Source: Sabulibacter ruber (lineage in GTDB: Bacteria; Bacteroidota; Bacteroidia; Cytophagales; Hymenobacteraceae). From it: DNA of 64,000 bases. Below, piece after piece: positions 24,801 to 34,500 of the stretch; within the stretch, counting starts at the first letter, position 1, and each line of letters starts with the position of its first letter. The stretch is from contig NZ_JAFFID010000001.1 in the NCBI RefSeq assembly GCF_017355955.1, forward strand, positions 1,426,001 to 1,490,000. The letters are read 5' to 3'. The notes below the pieces were generated by a model, which did no database searches, was not told the DNA's origin, and worked only from the letters and a program-made list of their open reading frames with translations. A program made the translations under genes and the position numbers.

Positions 24801-26213
24801 CTATTTTACCAGGCTGTTTAGATAAACCTCAAGATTGGTGTATTGCTTGTTAAGGGTGTGCGCCACGGCATCTTGGGCGTTATTGCTGTCCAGTTTCTGG
24901 GTGCGCTCCCAGGCATCGGGCATGCCGTCCTGGTCTTTGTCCTCGGGCGCGGCCGCCGATTTCAGCTGCGGGAAACCACCCACGTCTTTCTGCGAGTCAA
25001 TGATGCCCGTGCCTTTCTTGCCAGCCGTAGACTTACCGCTGCGCACCTCGGCCACAATGCGGGTGTCCACGGCATCGCGTTTGAAGCTAGCACCGGCTTT
25101 GGCTAGCACTTCCTCGTAAGCGGCCTGCGCCGGTTGGGTAGAGATATTCAGCACCTGAAACGCCGAAGCCGCTTTGGTGGAATCCGGATGCTCGCACTGC
25201 ACGCCGCCGGCCCAGTTGTCTTTGGTCACTTGCGGGAAGCCCTCCACGTGGTTGCCGTTCACATAGAACTTGCCGTACGGCTGCGACGGGTTCACAATAC
25301 GGTTCTTCCGGGAATTCTGCGTGGCCGGACCCGATTTAAAGTAGTTGTTCACCAGGTTGTAGCGGCCTTTTTCGCCGCCGTAGATGCTGTTGAAACCCCA
25401 GTTGTAGATCACGTTGTTGGTGAAATCCACTAGTTCATCCGGAGAATTTGGCGTGGAGCTGGAGCCTGAAAAACGTGGGTTACGGCTGTTGTTGCTGGCA
25501 ATGAGGTTGTGGTGGAACGAAGCGCCCTCGCCACCCCAGATGCCGCCGTAGCCATGGTCACCTTTCTCGTGTACCGAGTGGTTCAAAGCCTCGGCGATGA
25601 TGCACCACTGCAGCGTAAAATTCTTGTTGCGGTAGAACGACGCGCACTCATCGGTGGCCCAGCTCATGGAGCAATGGTCAATCACGATGTTACTGTTGCC
25701 CCGGTTGGCCCCAAACGCATCGGACTGCTGGCCTTTTTCGTCCCCCATCCGGAAGCGCATATACCGCACAATCACATTATCGGCTTTGATGCTCACCTGG
25801 TAGTTTTTTAGGGTGATGCCCTCCCCCGGCGCCGATTGCCCGGCGATGGTCAAATCCCCGTTGTTGATGTCCAGCGGCGCCTGCAACTCAATGTTCCCCG
25901 ATACGGAGAACACAATGGTACGCGGACCTTTCTTACGGATGGCCTCGCGCAAACTGCCCGGACCATCGTTATTCAGATTGGAAACAACCAATACCTTCCC
26001 GCCGCGTCCGCCTGTGGTAAACTTGCCAAATCCTTCGGCCCCGGGGAACGCCAGGACCTGAGCAGTCTCGTCATTGATTGAACCGGAAGCCGCGTGACTT
26101 TCTACCTTCTGCGTGGGCACCGAGGCTACTTTCTGGGCACAGCCCGATAAAACCACCATCTGGAATGCTAAGCCTAGGCAGGTACTACTAAGAATGTTGT
26201 TTCTGTTTTTCAT
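24801..26213 (-). CDS. PL1 pectate lyase lipoprotein (PL1b)
   Basis: 470 residues. The signal ends in VVLSGCAQK (Cys25), so this paralogue is a lipoprotein, unlike the T9SS-exported PL1a. The PL1 core begins FPGAEGFGKFTTGGRGGKVL (about 55-74) and continues with IVIDHCSMSWATDECASFY, HSVHEKGDHGYGGIWGGEGA and NNSRNPRFSG. A short Ca-binding-like segment DKDQDGMPDAWERTQKLDSN lies near the C-terminus, and the protein stops at YLNSLVK, exactly where the sorting domain starts in PL1a. It cleaves pectate by beta-elimination, probably anchored at the outer membrane. First gene of the PL1-CE8-GH105-CE8 unit. Confidence 0.93.
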   Translation of the reverse strand: MKNRNNILSSTCLGLAFQMVVLSGCAQKVASVPTQKVESHAASGSINDETAQVLAFPGAEGFGKFTTGGRGGKVLVVSNLNNDGPGSLREAIRKKGPRTIVFSVSGNIELQAPLDINNGDLTIAGQSAPGEGITLKNYQVSIKADNVIVRYMRFRMGDEKGQQSDAFGANRGNSNIVIDHCSMSWATDECASFYRNKNFTLQWCIIAEALNHSVHEKGDHGYGGIWGGEGASFHHNLIASNNSRNPRFSGSSSTPNSPDELVDFTNNVIYNWGFNSIYGGEKGRYNLVNNYFKSGPATQNSRKNRIVNPSQPYGKFYVNGNHVEGFPQVTKDNWAGGVQCEHPDSTKAASAFQVLNISTQPAQAAYEEVLAKAGASFKRDAVDTRIVAEVRSGKSTAGKKGTGIIDSQKDVGGFPQLKSAAAPEDKDQDGMPDAWERTQKLDSNNAQDAVAHTLNKQYTNLEVYLNSLVK

Positions 26214-26393
26214 GTACTTCTGTTTACTAAAATCCTCCCCTCGTACCCAACCCTGTGTTTAAATTTTACTTTTAGAACCTTAAGCCTTGTGGTTTCTGGC
26301 CTTCTCTCAAAAAAGGACCTAAAAACGCTTTGGTTCGTGTATGCTCAGGATGCTTTGGTTCCTGAAGGATGCTTTACTGAGTAAATCTCCCCC

Positions 26394-26485
26394 TTTGTCA
26401 ACCTGAAAGGATCTTGGTAGCAAACGGTAGTAGCATTTTACAAAAGCCATCCTAGCTTACCCACAAGCTCCTTTCAGGTTGACAG
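26394..26485. repeat. MITE-like inverted repeat
   Basis: TGTCAACCTGAAAGGATCTTG at the left (26396-26416) pairs with CAAGCTCCTTTCAGGTTGACA at the right (26464-26484). A second copy of the family is at 60201-60309 and a half copy at 17694. It occupies the 301-bp gap between PL1b and the DUF4861 gene; no gene is seen there. Confidence 0.6.
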
Positions 26486-26514
26486 GAGAGATAGATCCTG
26501 TTGCTTAGCCCGTC

Positions 26515-27804
26515 TTACTTAGATACTTTCACCTTCACCGGATTAGCCAGTTCCTCGGCGGTTCTGGTGATGTATTGGCGGAACTGCTCCTCGGTTTTAA
26601 TGCCGTCCGGTTCCAGTTCCCAGGCTGCCAGGAAGTAGTATTGGGCCTGTCCGTTGGATGGTTTCAGTTGTACCACGTGGCTCAGAGGATCATCTGAGAA
26701 GGTGATGAAATCCTGCGGATTGAACAGCACCGCAATGCCGATGTTGTCTGGCGGGGAGTTCAGTGTCTGCTTGCCGTAAGTGTACATATAACCGTAGCGC
26801 TTGCCGGCCTCCCCTTTGTCGCTGACCAGTTTGGCCGCTTTGTCTTTGATGAGGCCAGTAGCGATGTTCTGCGGCTGACCGCCTTCCAGCCTGATCTGGT
26901 GATGAGTCATTCTGGTGCCGCCGTGGATGCTCAACTGCGAATGCACATTGAGTTTTTGCCCTGCCACCTGCCAGCCATAATAGTCTGTGAGAATGGAAGA
27001 GTACACCGGTCCGTTTTGCGTGATTTTGCTGTAGGTGCTGTCGGTTTTCTCCACACGAACGGCTTTGCCGTTATCATACATGGCCAGCGTTCCTACGCCC
27101 AGTGCTTTGCCCACTTTGAGCACATCCATGCCCCAGGGCTGTTGGTTGTGGTAAGAATCATACCCGTCCAGGCCCGCTTTCTGGAGCACCATCTCCGGGG
27201 TTTTCTTACCGAACACATCCACGGCGTTGCGCCAGTCCAGGTAAAAGCGGTATCCTACCTTGTCAGATTCCCAGCCTGGTCCCTCGTAGCGGAGGTAGTA
27301 GGAATGGTCCGTCAGTTCACTGGGTACGCGTAAAGAGTCTATGTTCTGGAAATCGCCGCCAATGTATTTCCGGTTTTCCCAACGGCCGCCCACTTTCTTG
27401 GACAATTCGGCCTGGGTGCGTTTGGTATAAGTGCGTTGGTTTTTTCCCTCTGGGTTGTAGCTCACCGTCAGTTTCCTGGTTTCCCCAGCTCCCATCTGGT
27501 CCAGCACCAAAGCAATTCCTTTGTTATGGGCATCTTTGCCGTTGTACTGGCTGGGGATTTCGGTGGAGCCATCTGTCACTATGAACGCATTCCTGTTAAA
27601 ACCCGCCCCCTTTTTAGGCAAGTCCTCTTCTTTGATCACCACTAGCACACTTTCCCGCTCCCGGTTTAGAGGATTGGAAACTTGCACCGTGAACGATTGC
27701 GGAAATTCAGAAGAAGTTACTTTTTGGCTGGAGGAGCAGGCTACGTTGAGAAGGAGCGCTACACCTAAAGCTCCGTTTTTCCAGGTAAGATACTTTTTAA
27801 TCAT
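26515..27804 (-). CDS. DUF4861-type lipoprotein of the pectin locus
   Basis: 429 residues from the ATG at 27804 (MIKKYLTWKNGALGVALLLNVACSSS, lipidated Cys23). The longer frame to 27981 overlaps the neighbouring gene's stop and has no signal at its start, so it is rejected. The domain is recognisable as DUF4861: FTVQVSNPLNRERESVLVVI, then EGPGWESDKVGYRFYLDWRNA, GMDVLKVGKALGVGTLAMYD and YHNQQPW. Mature His, Asp and Glu residues are plentiful but no catalytic set is established to my knowledge. The position between a surface glycan-binding lipoprotein and pectate lyase genes argues for a role in handling pectic oligomers. It is possibly an enzyme with a beta-sandwich fold; this is inference. Confidence 0.75.
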   Translation of the reverse strand: MIKKYLTWKNGALGVALLLNVACSSSQKVTSSEFPQSFTVQVSNPLNRERESVLVVIKEEDLPKKGAGFNRNAFIVTDGSTEIPSQYNGKDAHNKGIALVLDQMGAGETRKLTVSYNPEGKNQRTYTKRTQAELSKKVGGRWENRKYIGGDFQNIDSLRVPSELTDHSYYLRYEGPGWESDKVGYRFYLDWRNAVDVFGKKTPEMVLQKAGLDGYDSYHNQQPWGMDVLKVGKALGVGTLAMYDNGKAVRVEKTDSTYSKITQNGPVYSSILTDYYGWQVAGQKLNVHSQLSIHGGTRMTHHQIRLEGGQPQNIATGLIKDKAAKLVSDKGEAGKRYGYMYTYGKQTLNSPPDNIGIAVLFNPQDFITFSDDPLSHVVQLKPSNGQAQYYFLAAWELEPDGIKTEEQFRQYITRTAEELANPVKVKVSK

Positions 27805-27968
27805 AGTTAAGTGGGTAAGAAGGGTGAGTAAGACTGCTGATAGGCTACAGAAAAGCAGAATGTGGCAGAAACCCAAGAAGAAAGAGTTTGCGGGTAGTTT
27901 TATGAAAATGGGCTTAAAACAAAAACAAGTGAGACCAAGGTACTTCAAGATCTCACTTGTCCTGTTTA

Positions 27969-29627
27969 TTATTTCACCCATCTAGGATCTCCTATCGGAC
28001 CACCGGTGGTGCTGGCAGTCTTCAATTCAGAGTCTGCCGGTACTTCAAACGTGTTAGCCGTCCAGTTAGAGAGCACAATGGTTTTATTCGCCGTTGGAGT
28101 AGCGTTAGCCGGGAAGGTCAGGTCTAGCGCCGGTGTTGCTCCGTTGGTGAGATTGAACATGTTGTTGTTTCTGATCACGATTGAAGAACCGGCTCCATTT
28201 GCCCGGAAAGCAGCATTCCCGATTAGCTGCCCGGTTAACGGCGCGTTCCCGATGATGCTGTTCTGCAGCGTAAAGTTCACCGGATTAGTATTGCCGTCAA
28301 ACAACAGGTAGTTTCTGTTTGCGCCCCCACCGCCAAAGTTACCGATGGTACAGTTGGTGATCAGGATGGTAGGCTTGACAGGAACCTCGGTACCAGCGGC
28401 CATAAAGGTCCGTCCGAAGCCATAGAAAGTGGAGTTCTCCAGCGTTAGTGTTTCAAATTGCAGCTTGGGCAAGGTGAAGAATACATACGTGGTTCCAATG
28501 GACGTCAGGCCGGCAATGGTGTTCTTCACCGCAATGGAGGTGATCTTGTGGTCAGCGGCAGTTGTGGCCCTGTCTGCTCTGATAAAGCAGTTCGCCATGT
28601 TGCGCACAATACAGTCTTCTACCAGAATGTCTGTGAACGTTGCGGGGGCATCATTTTTTGTTGTAGAGCCCACCAGGTTCAGGAAGTAGGCAGCGTTGGC
28701 AGCTGTTCCGTCAAATTCAATCCCTTTCAGCTTTACGCCGGCTCCGGTTCCTTCCAGCACTACTTCTTTAAAATTCACCCGGGTGTTGGATGGGTTGCCC
28801 GAGGTTGACTGAAGGGTGATGGTTTTACCTGTAACCAGAATGTTTCCGCCCTGCGCATTGTACACCCCAGGCTCTAAGCCTATGACATCGCCGTTGGCAG
28901 CGCTGGCTACGGTAGCTAACAGATCATCTGCTGGCGTGATGGTCAACGTGAAAATGCTGGGCTCTTTGGTGGCAAAATTGGTGATCCCCTTGCTCATGGT
29001 CCCGGCAAAAATTTCTGCGGTGTACAGGGTGCTGGCCTTCAGATTAGAAAGGGTAATGGAGTTTGCCGCCACGTTTTCTGGAGTCAAGGTGATTTCAACC
29101 GGGGTTCCGGTGGCTGGGGTCAGCACTATCCTGGTTACCCCCGCGGTGGGGCGCCATCTCAAAATAGCTGTTTTGTCTTTTATCTCAGAAGCCAAAGGGG
29201 CGTTGAAGATCTGCTCCCCTCTTATTCTGAAACGAGATCCCACCAACCACTTTGATTCTCCGGCCGAATTCTCCCGGGCATTGGTTTTCACCCGGGCAAA
29301 GTAGTCCTGCTTTATTTCCAGTTGCTGATCGGTGAAAGTAATGGCGGTGGTGTCTGTTTGGGCCGTTAAAATCACGGGTGTTTGAAAGAGGGTATCTTTG
29401 GCCACTTCCACGGTATAGGTCACTGAACCTGCGGGGGTGTTGGCCGGGGTTTTCCAGGTAAGTTTCACCATGGTTTCCCCACTGGCAGCGGCAATCTCCC
29501 CACCGGGCTGGAACATCCGCATGGGGGCTAAATCCTCTTCTTCCTCTTTACAGGAAACAAAACTTACCACCATCAGAGCAAACGCCGGATACAGTAATTT
29601 GAAAAGCTTTGAACGCATGTTTTTCAT
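27969..29627 (-). CDS. Surface lipoprotein with Fn3-like domains and a parallel beta-helix (SusE-position glycan binder)
   Basis: 552 residues. The lipoprotein signal ends in VSFVSCKEEEEDL (Cys26); the acidic residues after Cys are typical of surface-exposed lipoproteins of Bacteroidota. Two fibronectin-III-like domains follow (about 45-130 with VKLTWKTPANTPAGSVTYTV, and about 140-225 with AILRWRPTAGVTRIVL). A right-handed beta-helix with repeated short strands comes next (from about 230, e.g. VIGLEPGVYNAQGGNILVTG), resembling DUF4957/DUF5123 proteins of pectin loci. No PL or GH28 catalytic set is visible, so binding rather than cleavage is likely. It lies 32 bp after susD2. Confidence 0.8.
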   Translation of the reverse strand: MKNMRSKLFKLLYPAFALMVVSFVSCKEEEEDLAPMRMFQPGGEIAAASGETMVKLTWKTPANTPAGSVTYTVEVAKDTLFQTPVILTAQTDTTAITFTDQQLEIKQDYFARVKTNARENSAGESKWLVGSRFRIRGEQIFNAPLASEIKDKTAILRWRPTAGVTRIVLTPATGTPVEITLTPENVAANSITLSNLKASTLYTAEIFAGTMSKGITNFATKEPSIFTLTITPADDLLATVASAANGDVIGLEPGVYNAQGGNILVTGKTITLQSTSGNPSNTRVNFKEVVLEGTGAGVKLKGIEFDGTAANAAYFLNLVGSTTKNDAPATFTDILVEDCIVRNMANCFIRADRATTAADHKITSIAVKNTIAGLTSIGTTYVFFTLPKLQFETLTLENSTFYGFGRTFMAAGTEVPVKPTILITNCTIGNFGGGGANRNYLLFDGNTNPVNFTLQNSIIGNAPLTGQLIGNAAFRANGAGSSIVIRNNNMFNLTNGATPALDLTFPANATPTANKTIVLSNWTANTFEVPADSELKTASTTGGPIGDPRWVK

Positions 29628-29659
29628 GTCTTTTTATGATTTTGAATCAAAAGCGATGA

Positions 29660-31537
29660 TTAATTCCCGTACCCGTAGTCTTGCGTTAACCTGAAGTTGG
29701 AGTTAAGGGCCGCGGTAGGGATAGGGAATACCTCTGATTTGCCTGGCGTGTATTGGCTGGCGAACATTCTGGTAGCCCCGGTCACATGCTCCTGCGTAAT
29801 GGCCGCTCTCCAGTTAATTCTTTGGTAACCCGACCCTTCCGGCGCGGTAGTGGTAGGACTTGGCTGGTACATTACCTGGTTCACACTGCCTCTGATTGCT
29901 CTTCCGTTGGCGTCCAGGCCGGCGATGAGGTCGAAGTCCGCCATCTCTGCCTGAGCGGTTGCGGTTCTGCCGATCAACACATTAGGTTTGAAGAACACGT
30001 ACTGGGGGACATTGGCATAACGTCCGGTGCCGCTCATCATCTGACCGAACTTCGCCCTGGTCTCTGCGATAGTGGAGGCCAGAAGATTCCACCGGATCAG
30101 ATCATACTTGCGCACACCTTCGCCGCCAAATTCCAACAATCTTTCTTTCACAATGGCTTTGAAGAACTCCGGCTTAGTAGTGGGGGTGGTGCCCATACGG
30201 GTTTCGTAATCATCAAAGAAGGCTCTCTTTTTTACAGCCTCATAAGCGGCAATGGCTTCTGGGGTGGTGCCGTTCAATTCGTTTTCGGCCTCGGCAAACA
30301 TCAGGAGAATATCAGCATACCGAATAAGGGGCCAGTTGATCCCCAAGGTCTGGTTGGTGCCGGCAATGTTAGTCCAGTATTTCCTGAACTTGCCTTCGCG
30401 CATCACCAAAGGCGTAGTGAGGGTTTTATTGTTGTTGGCTTCCACGGCCAGATAGGCAATGGTCACATCTCTTCTGGAATCACCAATAGAATCGAATTCA
30501 TAGAAGTACGTAGGCACCGCTTCTATCAAACCGTTGGCTTGACCATAAGTGGTGTTACCGCCGTTGATTCTGGGCCCATTTCCAAAACCAAGCTTCGTAT
30601 CGGTTCTGGCGTTACCGCCAAAGGCGCCGATTTCCCAGATCAACTCATTGGTTGGGTCTTGTCTGGAGACGCCATGGAGGGTCCGGAAGATGTTTTCGTA
30701 GTTCGGGTTCAAACCATTCTCGCCTCGCTGCATGATGTCAAGGCACTCTTTGCGGGCAATGGTATAATACTCCAGGTAGTTGCTTCTGCGCTCCATCTGG
30801 CGTGATTCTCTGCGCAAGGCGTACCCACCTCTGGCCAAGGCAATTCTGGCGCGCAGGCCTTTCACCGCAGCTTTGGTCACCCGGGTGGTAGGGTCTCCTG
30901 ACTCAGATCTCCAGGGCACCAATTCGGCGGCCTGCTCCAGGTCTTTCAACAGACGATCATAGATCTCATCCTGGTTTGTCTTCCCGATGAACAGATCCGG
31001 CAGATCAGAGGAAGGTTCAAACTGGGCCGGCACATCGCCCCAGTTACGGATAATTTCATGGTAGAACTGGGCTCTTAAGGTAAGCGCCTCTCCCAGGAAC
31101 TTCCGCATGGTGGCCTGCTCGGCGGCAGAACCGTTGTTGTACACATCAGACAGCGGAATGTTCTTGATGCAGATATTGGCCCGCTCAATGCCCCGGTACA
31201 ATTGGTTAAAGGGACGCTCAATCTCGGTGTTCCCTGCGGCAACTCCGTAGTGGGCTACCCCGGTTCGGTTTTGTGGGTTGTGGTCCCCCCCTACTCTGAA
31301 GTCATCGGCGGCATTGGGGAAAATGGTGGAAATGCGGCTGCCGTACCCATCGTCTCCGGGCAGCATGTTGTACACCCCGGCAATAGCGGTGTTGGTAAAA
31401 GAAATGCTGGAGAAAACGGCCTCAGGTGCCAGTATTGAATCGTTCTCAATGGTCACGAAATCTTCACAGGCCGAGAAAGTAAGCAAGCCTCCTAGTGCGG
31501 CTGAAAACAGCAGGGACTTTATATAGGTCTTTTTCAT
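29660..31537 (-). CDS. SusD/RagB-family outer-membrane glycan-binding lipoprotein (susD2)
   Basis: 625 residues, somewhat longer than susD1. Lipoprotein signal with Cys24 (LLTFSACEDF). SusD helices are seen in FLGEALTLRAQFYHEIIRNW and in AAVKGLRARIALARGGYALR. The C-terminal motifs are WPLIRYADILLMFAEAENEL and VKERLLEFGGEGVRKYDLIRW, and the end FRLTQDYGYGN is normal for the family. It would bind pectic oligosaccharides on the surface and deliver them to SusC2. The gene is 16 bp downstream of susC2 and precedes the beta-helix lipoprotein, the classical susC-D-E order. Confidence 0.94.
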   Translation of the reverse strand: MKKTYIKSLLFSAALGGLLTFSACEDFVTIENDSILAPEAVFSSISFTNTAIAGVYNMLPGDDGYGSRISTIFPNAADDFRVGGDHNPQNRTGVAHYGVAAGNTEIERPFNQLYRGIERANICIKNIPLSDVYNNGSAAEQATMRKFLGEALTLRAQFYHEIIRNWGDVPAQFEPSSDLPDLFIGKTNQDEIYDRLLKDLEQAAELVPWRSESGDPTTRVTKAAVKGLRARIALARGGYALRRESRQMERRSNYLEYYTIARKECLDIMQRGENGLNPNYENIFRTLHGVSRQDPTNELIWEIGAFGGNARTDTKLGFGNGPRINGGNTTYGQANGLIEAVPTYFYEFDSIGDSRRDVTIAYLAVEANNNKTLTTPLVMREGKFRKYWTNIAGTNQTLGINWPLIRYADILLMFAEAENELNGTTPEAIAAYEAVKKRAFFDDYETRMGTTPTTKPEFFKAIVKERLLEFGGEGVRKYDLIRWNLLASTIAETRAKFGQMMSGTGRYANVPQYVFFKPNVLIGRTATAQAEMADFDLIAGLDANGRAIRGSVNQVMYQPSPTTTAPEGSGYQRINWRAAITQEHVTGATRMFASQYTPGKSEVFPIPTAALNSNFRLTQDYGYGN

Positions 31538-31553
31538 TTCTTAATCTTAAAAA

Positions 31554-34500
31554 TTAGAAGGTAACATTCACACCACCCAATACAAATCTGCTGCGCGGAT
31601 AGGCGGCATAGTCCACCCCTGGGGTCAGGGCATTTCTTCTGGTGTTGGCCTCTGGGTCATACCCTGAGTAGCCGGTGATGGTAGCCAGGTTGTTCACGGT
31701 AGCGTACACTCTGAACTTGGAAATCACGCGGGTTCTCTTCAGCAGGGCCTCTGGCAGAGAGTAGCCAATGGTCAGGTTAGAGATCCTCAGGAAAGAACCG
31801 TCTTCAATCCCGAAGGAGTGCAGAAAGTATTGGCCTCTGCCCGGCGTCCAGTACTTGGTGTTTTTGTTCATCTCCGCCAACTGCTCGGGGTTGGTCACTA
31901 GGGCACCGTTGGCGTCATACCACTTCCAGCGGTCGTTCATGAGCGTCAACATGTTGTTGTCTTTGTACTCATACAGGGTGGTAAACTCCAGGCGGTTGGC
32001 ATTGTACACCTTGGCACCGTAAGAGAAGTTGATGAACAAGCTTAAGTCAAAGCCTTTGTAAGTTACCTGCTGGTTTAATCCCCCGAAGAACTTAGGTTGG
32101 TTGTTCCCCAGCACTGTTCTGTCATCGGTGCCAATCATGGAGGTACCGTTGTCAGGAGTTAAGTCTTTCAATTTAAGATCACCCGGCTGTGGCAGGCGGT
32201 TACCCAAGGCAATGTTCTGGCTGTTGGCCACCCCTTCTTTCAAAGCGTAGGTCCAGGTGTTGGTGGCTTGGTTAAAGGTGGCATTGAAATCATCCAGGGT
32301 GTAGTACCCATCCGTGACATAGCCGTAGAACTGACCTACTGGTTTACCTACTTCCACTAAGAAGTCTTGATAGGTGTTGGTGATCCAGCCGGAAGAAACG
32401 GTGTAGGATTTCAGAGGCTGTCCCTGAGTATCAGTTCCCAGGCTGACGATTCTGTTTTTCTGGTGGGTCACGTTGAAATTGGCGGTCCAGCTTAAATCGC
32501 CCTTGTCGACCAACACCCCGTCTAATTGTAGCTCAACCCCTTTGTTTCTGGTCTTGCCCACGTTCTGGAGCTGAAAAGTGTACCCACTGGTGGTAGGAAT
32601 CTGCGCATTCAGCAAAAGATCATTGGTGGCGTTGTCATAGAAGTCAATGCTACCGTTCAGTCGGCTGTTCCACAAAGAGAAATCAAGGGCTAGGTTCTTG
32701 GAGATGGTGGTTTCCCATTTCAGGTTGGGGTTGGCCAGAACGTTGGCCACCAAACCTGGGGTTACTGCCTCTGTAAAAGCATAGCCATCATTGGTAGTGG
32801 ACTCAAACACCGTTCTCCACTGATCTGGGCCAATGCGGTTATTCCCCACAGCACCATAGCCAAAACGCACTTTCAAGTCATTCAACCAGTCTTTGGTGCC
32901 TTCCATGAAGAACTCATCACCAATATGCCAGGCCAGGGAGAACGTAGGGAAATAACCGGTTCTGTGCTGCGGCGCAAACAAAGAAGACTCATCTCTTCTT
33001 AAAGCCACATTAGCTCTGTACCGCTCTTTGTAGTTGTAGCCCACGCTCCCGAACAGAGAGAAAAGCGCTTCACCAGACTCACCGGTGGTAGCAGGGCTCT
33101 GGATCAACCCAGCCGGAGGCGTGGCCTTCTGTATACCGGCAAATGCCTGTTCCGGCGTGATGTCGGTGGGCAACCATCTTACCTGTACGCCATTGGTTTT
33201 ACTGTCTCTTTTCCAGATTTCCTGCCCTAACAAAGCAGTGATATTGTGGTCTTCGCCAAATTTCTTTCTGTAGCTAAGGGTGTTGGAGTTGGTGATAGAG
33301 TATTGTTGGCCACCAGACAGGTTCACTACGGGTTGGGCGTTGTTTTGCCGGGCTACCGGAGTTACCACCCCATTGAATTCCTCCCGGTTTCTATCAGTGC
33401 TGTTGATCCCGAAAACACTTTTGAAGGTCAGGTTCTTTACCAAGTCCAGGCTGGCGTAACCGTTGAAGATGATATCATTCCGGCGGTCATACCGCAGTTC
33501 CTGGTTGGCTAGCAGTACAGGACTGGTAAGATTAGTACGGTCAAAATCCAGAGGATTGAAGTCATCTACCTGATCTTCAAACCCTGGGGCCACAAAAGGC
33601 ATGTACCTAACCGAGTTTCTCAAACGGTTAGTGCTTTGCGTACCCGTGCTGGAGGTTCCTACCCCTTCAATTTCCTGGCGGCTGTAGCGGGTGGTAAAGC
33701 CTACTTTGAAACGGTCGTTTACGGAATGGTCAAACTTAAGCGAGGCCAGCGTACGCACGTTGCCTGAGTTGAGCATGATGCCTTCCTCATCCACGTGGTT
33801 CAAGGTGAAGTTGAAAGAAGTGGCCTTAGTGCCACCGGTTACGCCCACCACGTGCGTCTGACTGAACGCCGCCCGGCCGAACACCTCTTCCTGCCAGTCA
33901 GTGGTGGGCATGTTTTTGTAGATGTCCAAGTCTTCAAACCGGCCGTACCGGTCTCTGAACCCGTCACGGGTTTGCTGATCCTGATTGTAGTTGTATACTT
34001 GGTATTGGTACTGCACAAAGTCATACGGATTCATCACATCCAGCTTGTTCACAATCTGGCGTACCCCGGCAAACCCGTTATAGGTCACCTGAGTGGGCAT
34101 TTCGCGGCCGCCCTTGGTGGTAATCACAATTACCCCATTGGCCCCGCGTGCCCCATAGATGGCAGTGGAGGCTGCATCTTTCAATACGTCAATGGATTGA
34201 ATTTCCTGAGGAGACAGGAAGGATAAGGCATTCTCTACCTGGATTCCGTCTACTATATATAAAGGCTCATTGCTTTGCGTAATAGAGTTCCCACCTCTTA
34301 CCCGGATAGTGATTTCAGCCCCAGGCTGCCCTTCAGAGGTATTCACCTGAACACCGGCCAAACGCCCGGCTAGTGCCTCAGCTGCAGTACTGACCGGTAC
34401 ATCCTGAATCTGCTTAGCGTTAACTGAAGAAACCGCACTGGTCAGTTCCTTCCTGGTCACAGGCTGATACCCCACTACCACCACTTCATCAATTGCTTTA

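Noticed and set aside
27805..27981. Longer N-terminus for the DUF4861 gene
   Set aside because: It overlaps the end of the upstream gene and lacks a signal at its start; the Met at 27804 begins a good lipoprotein signal.
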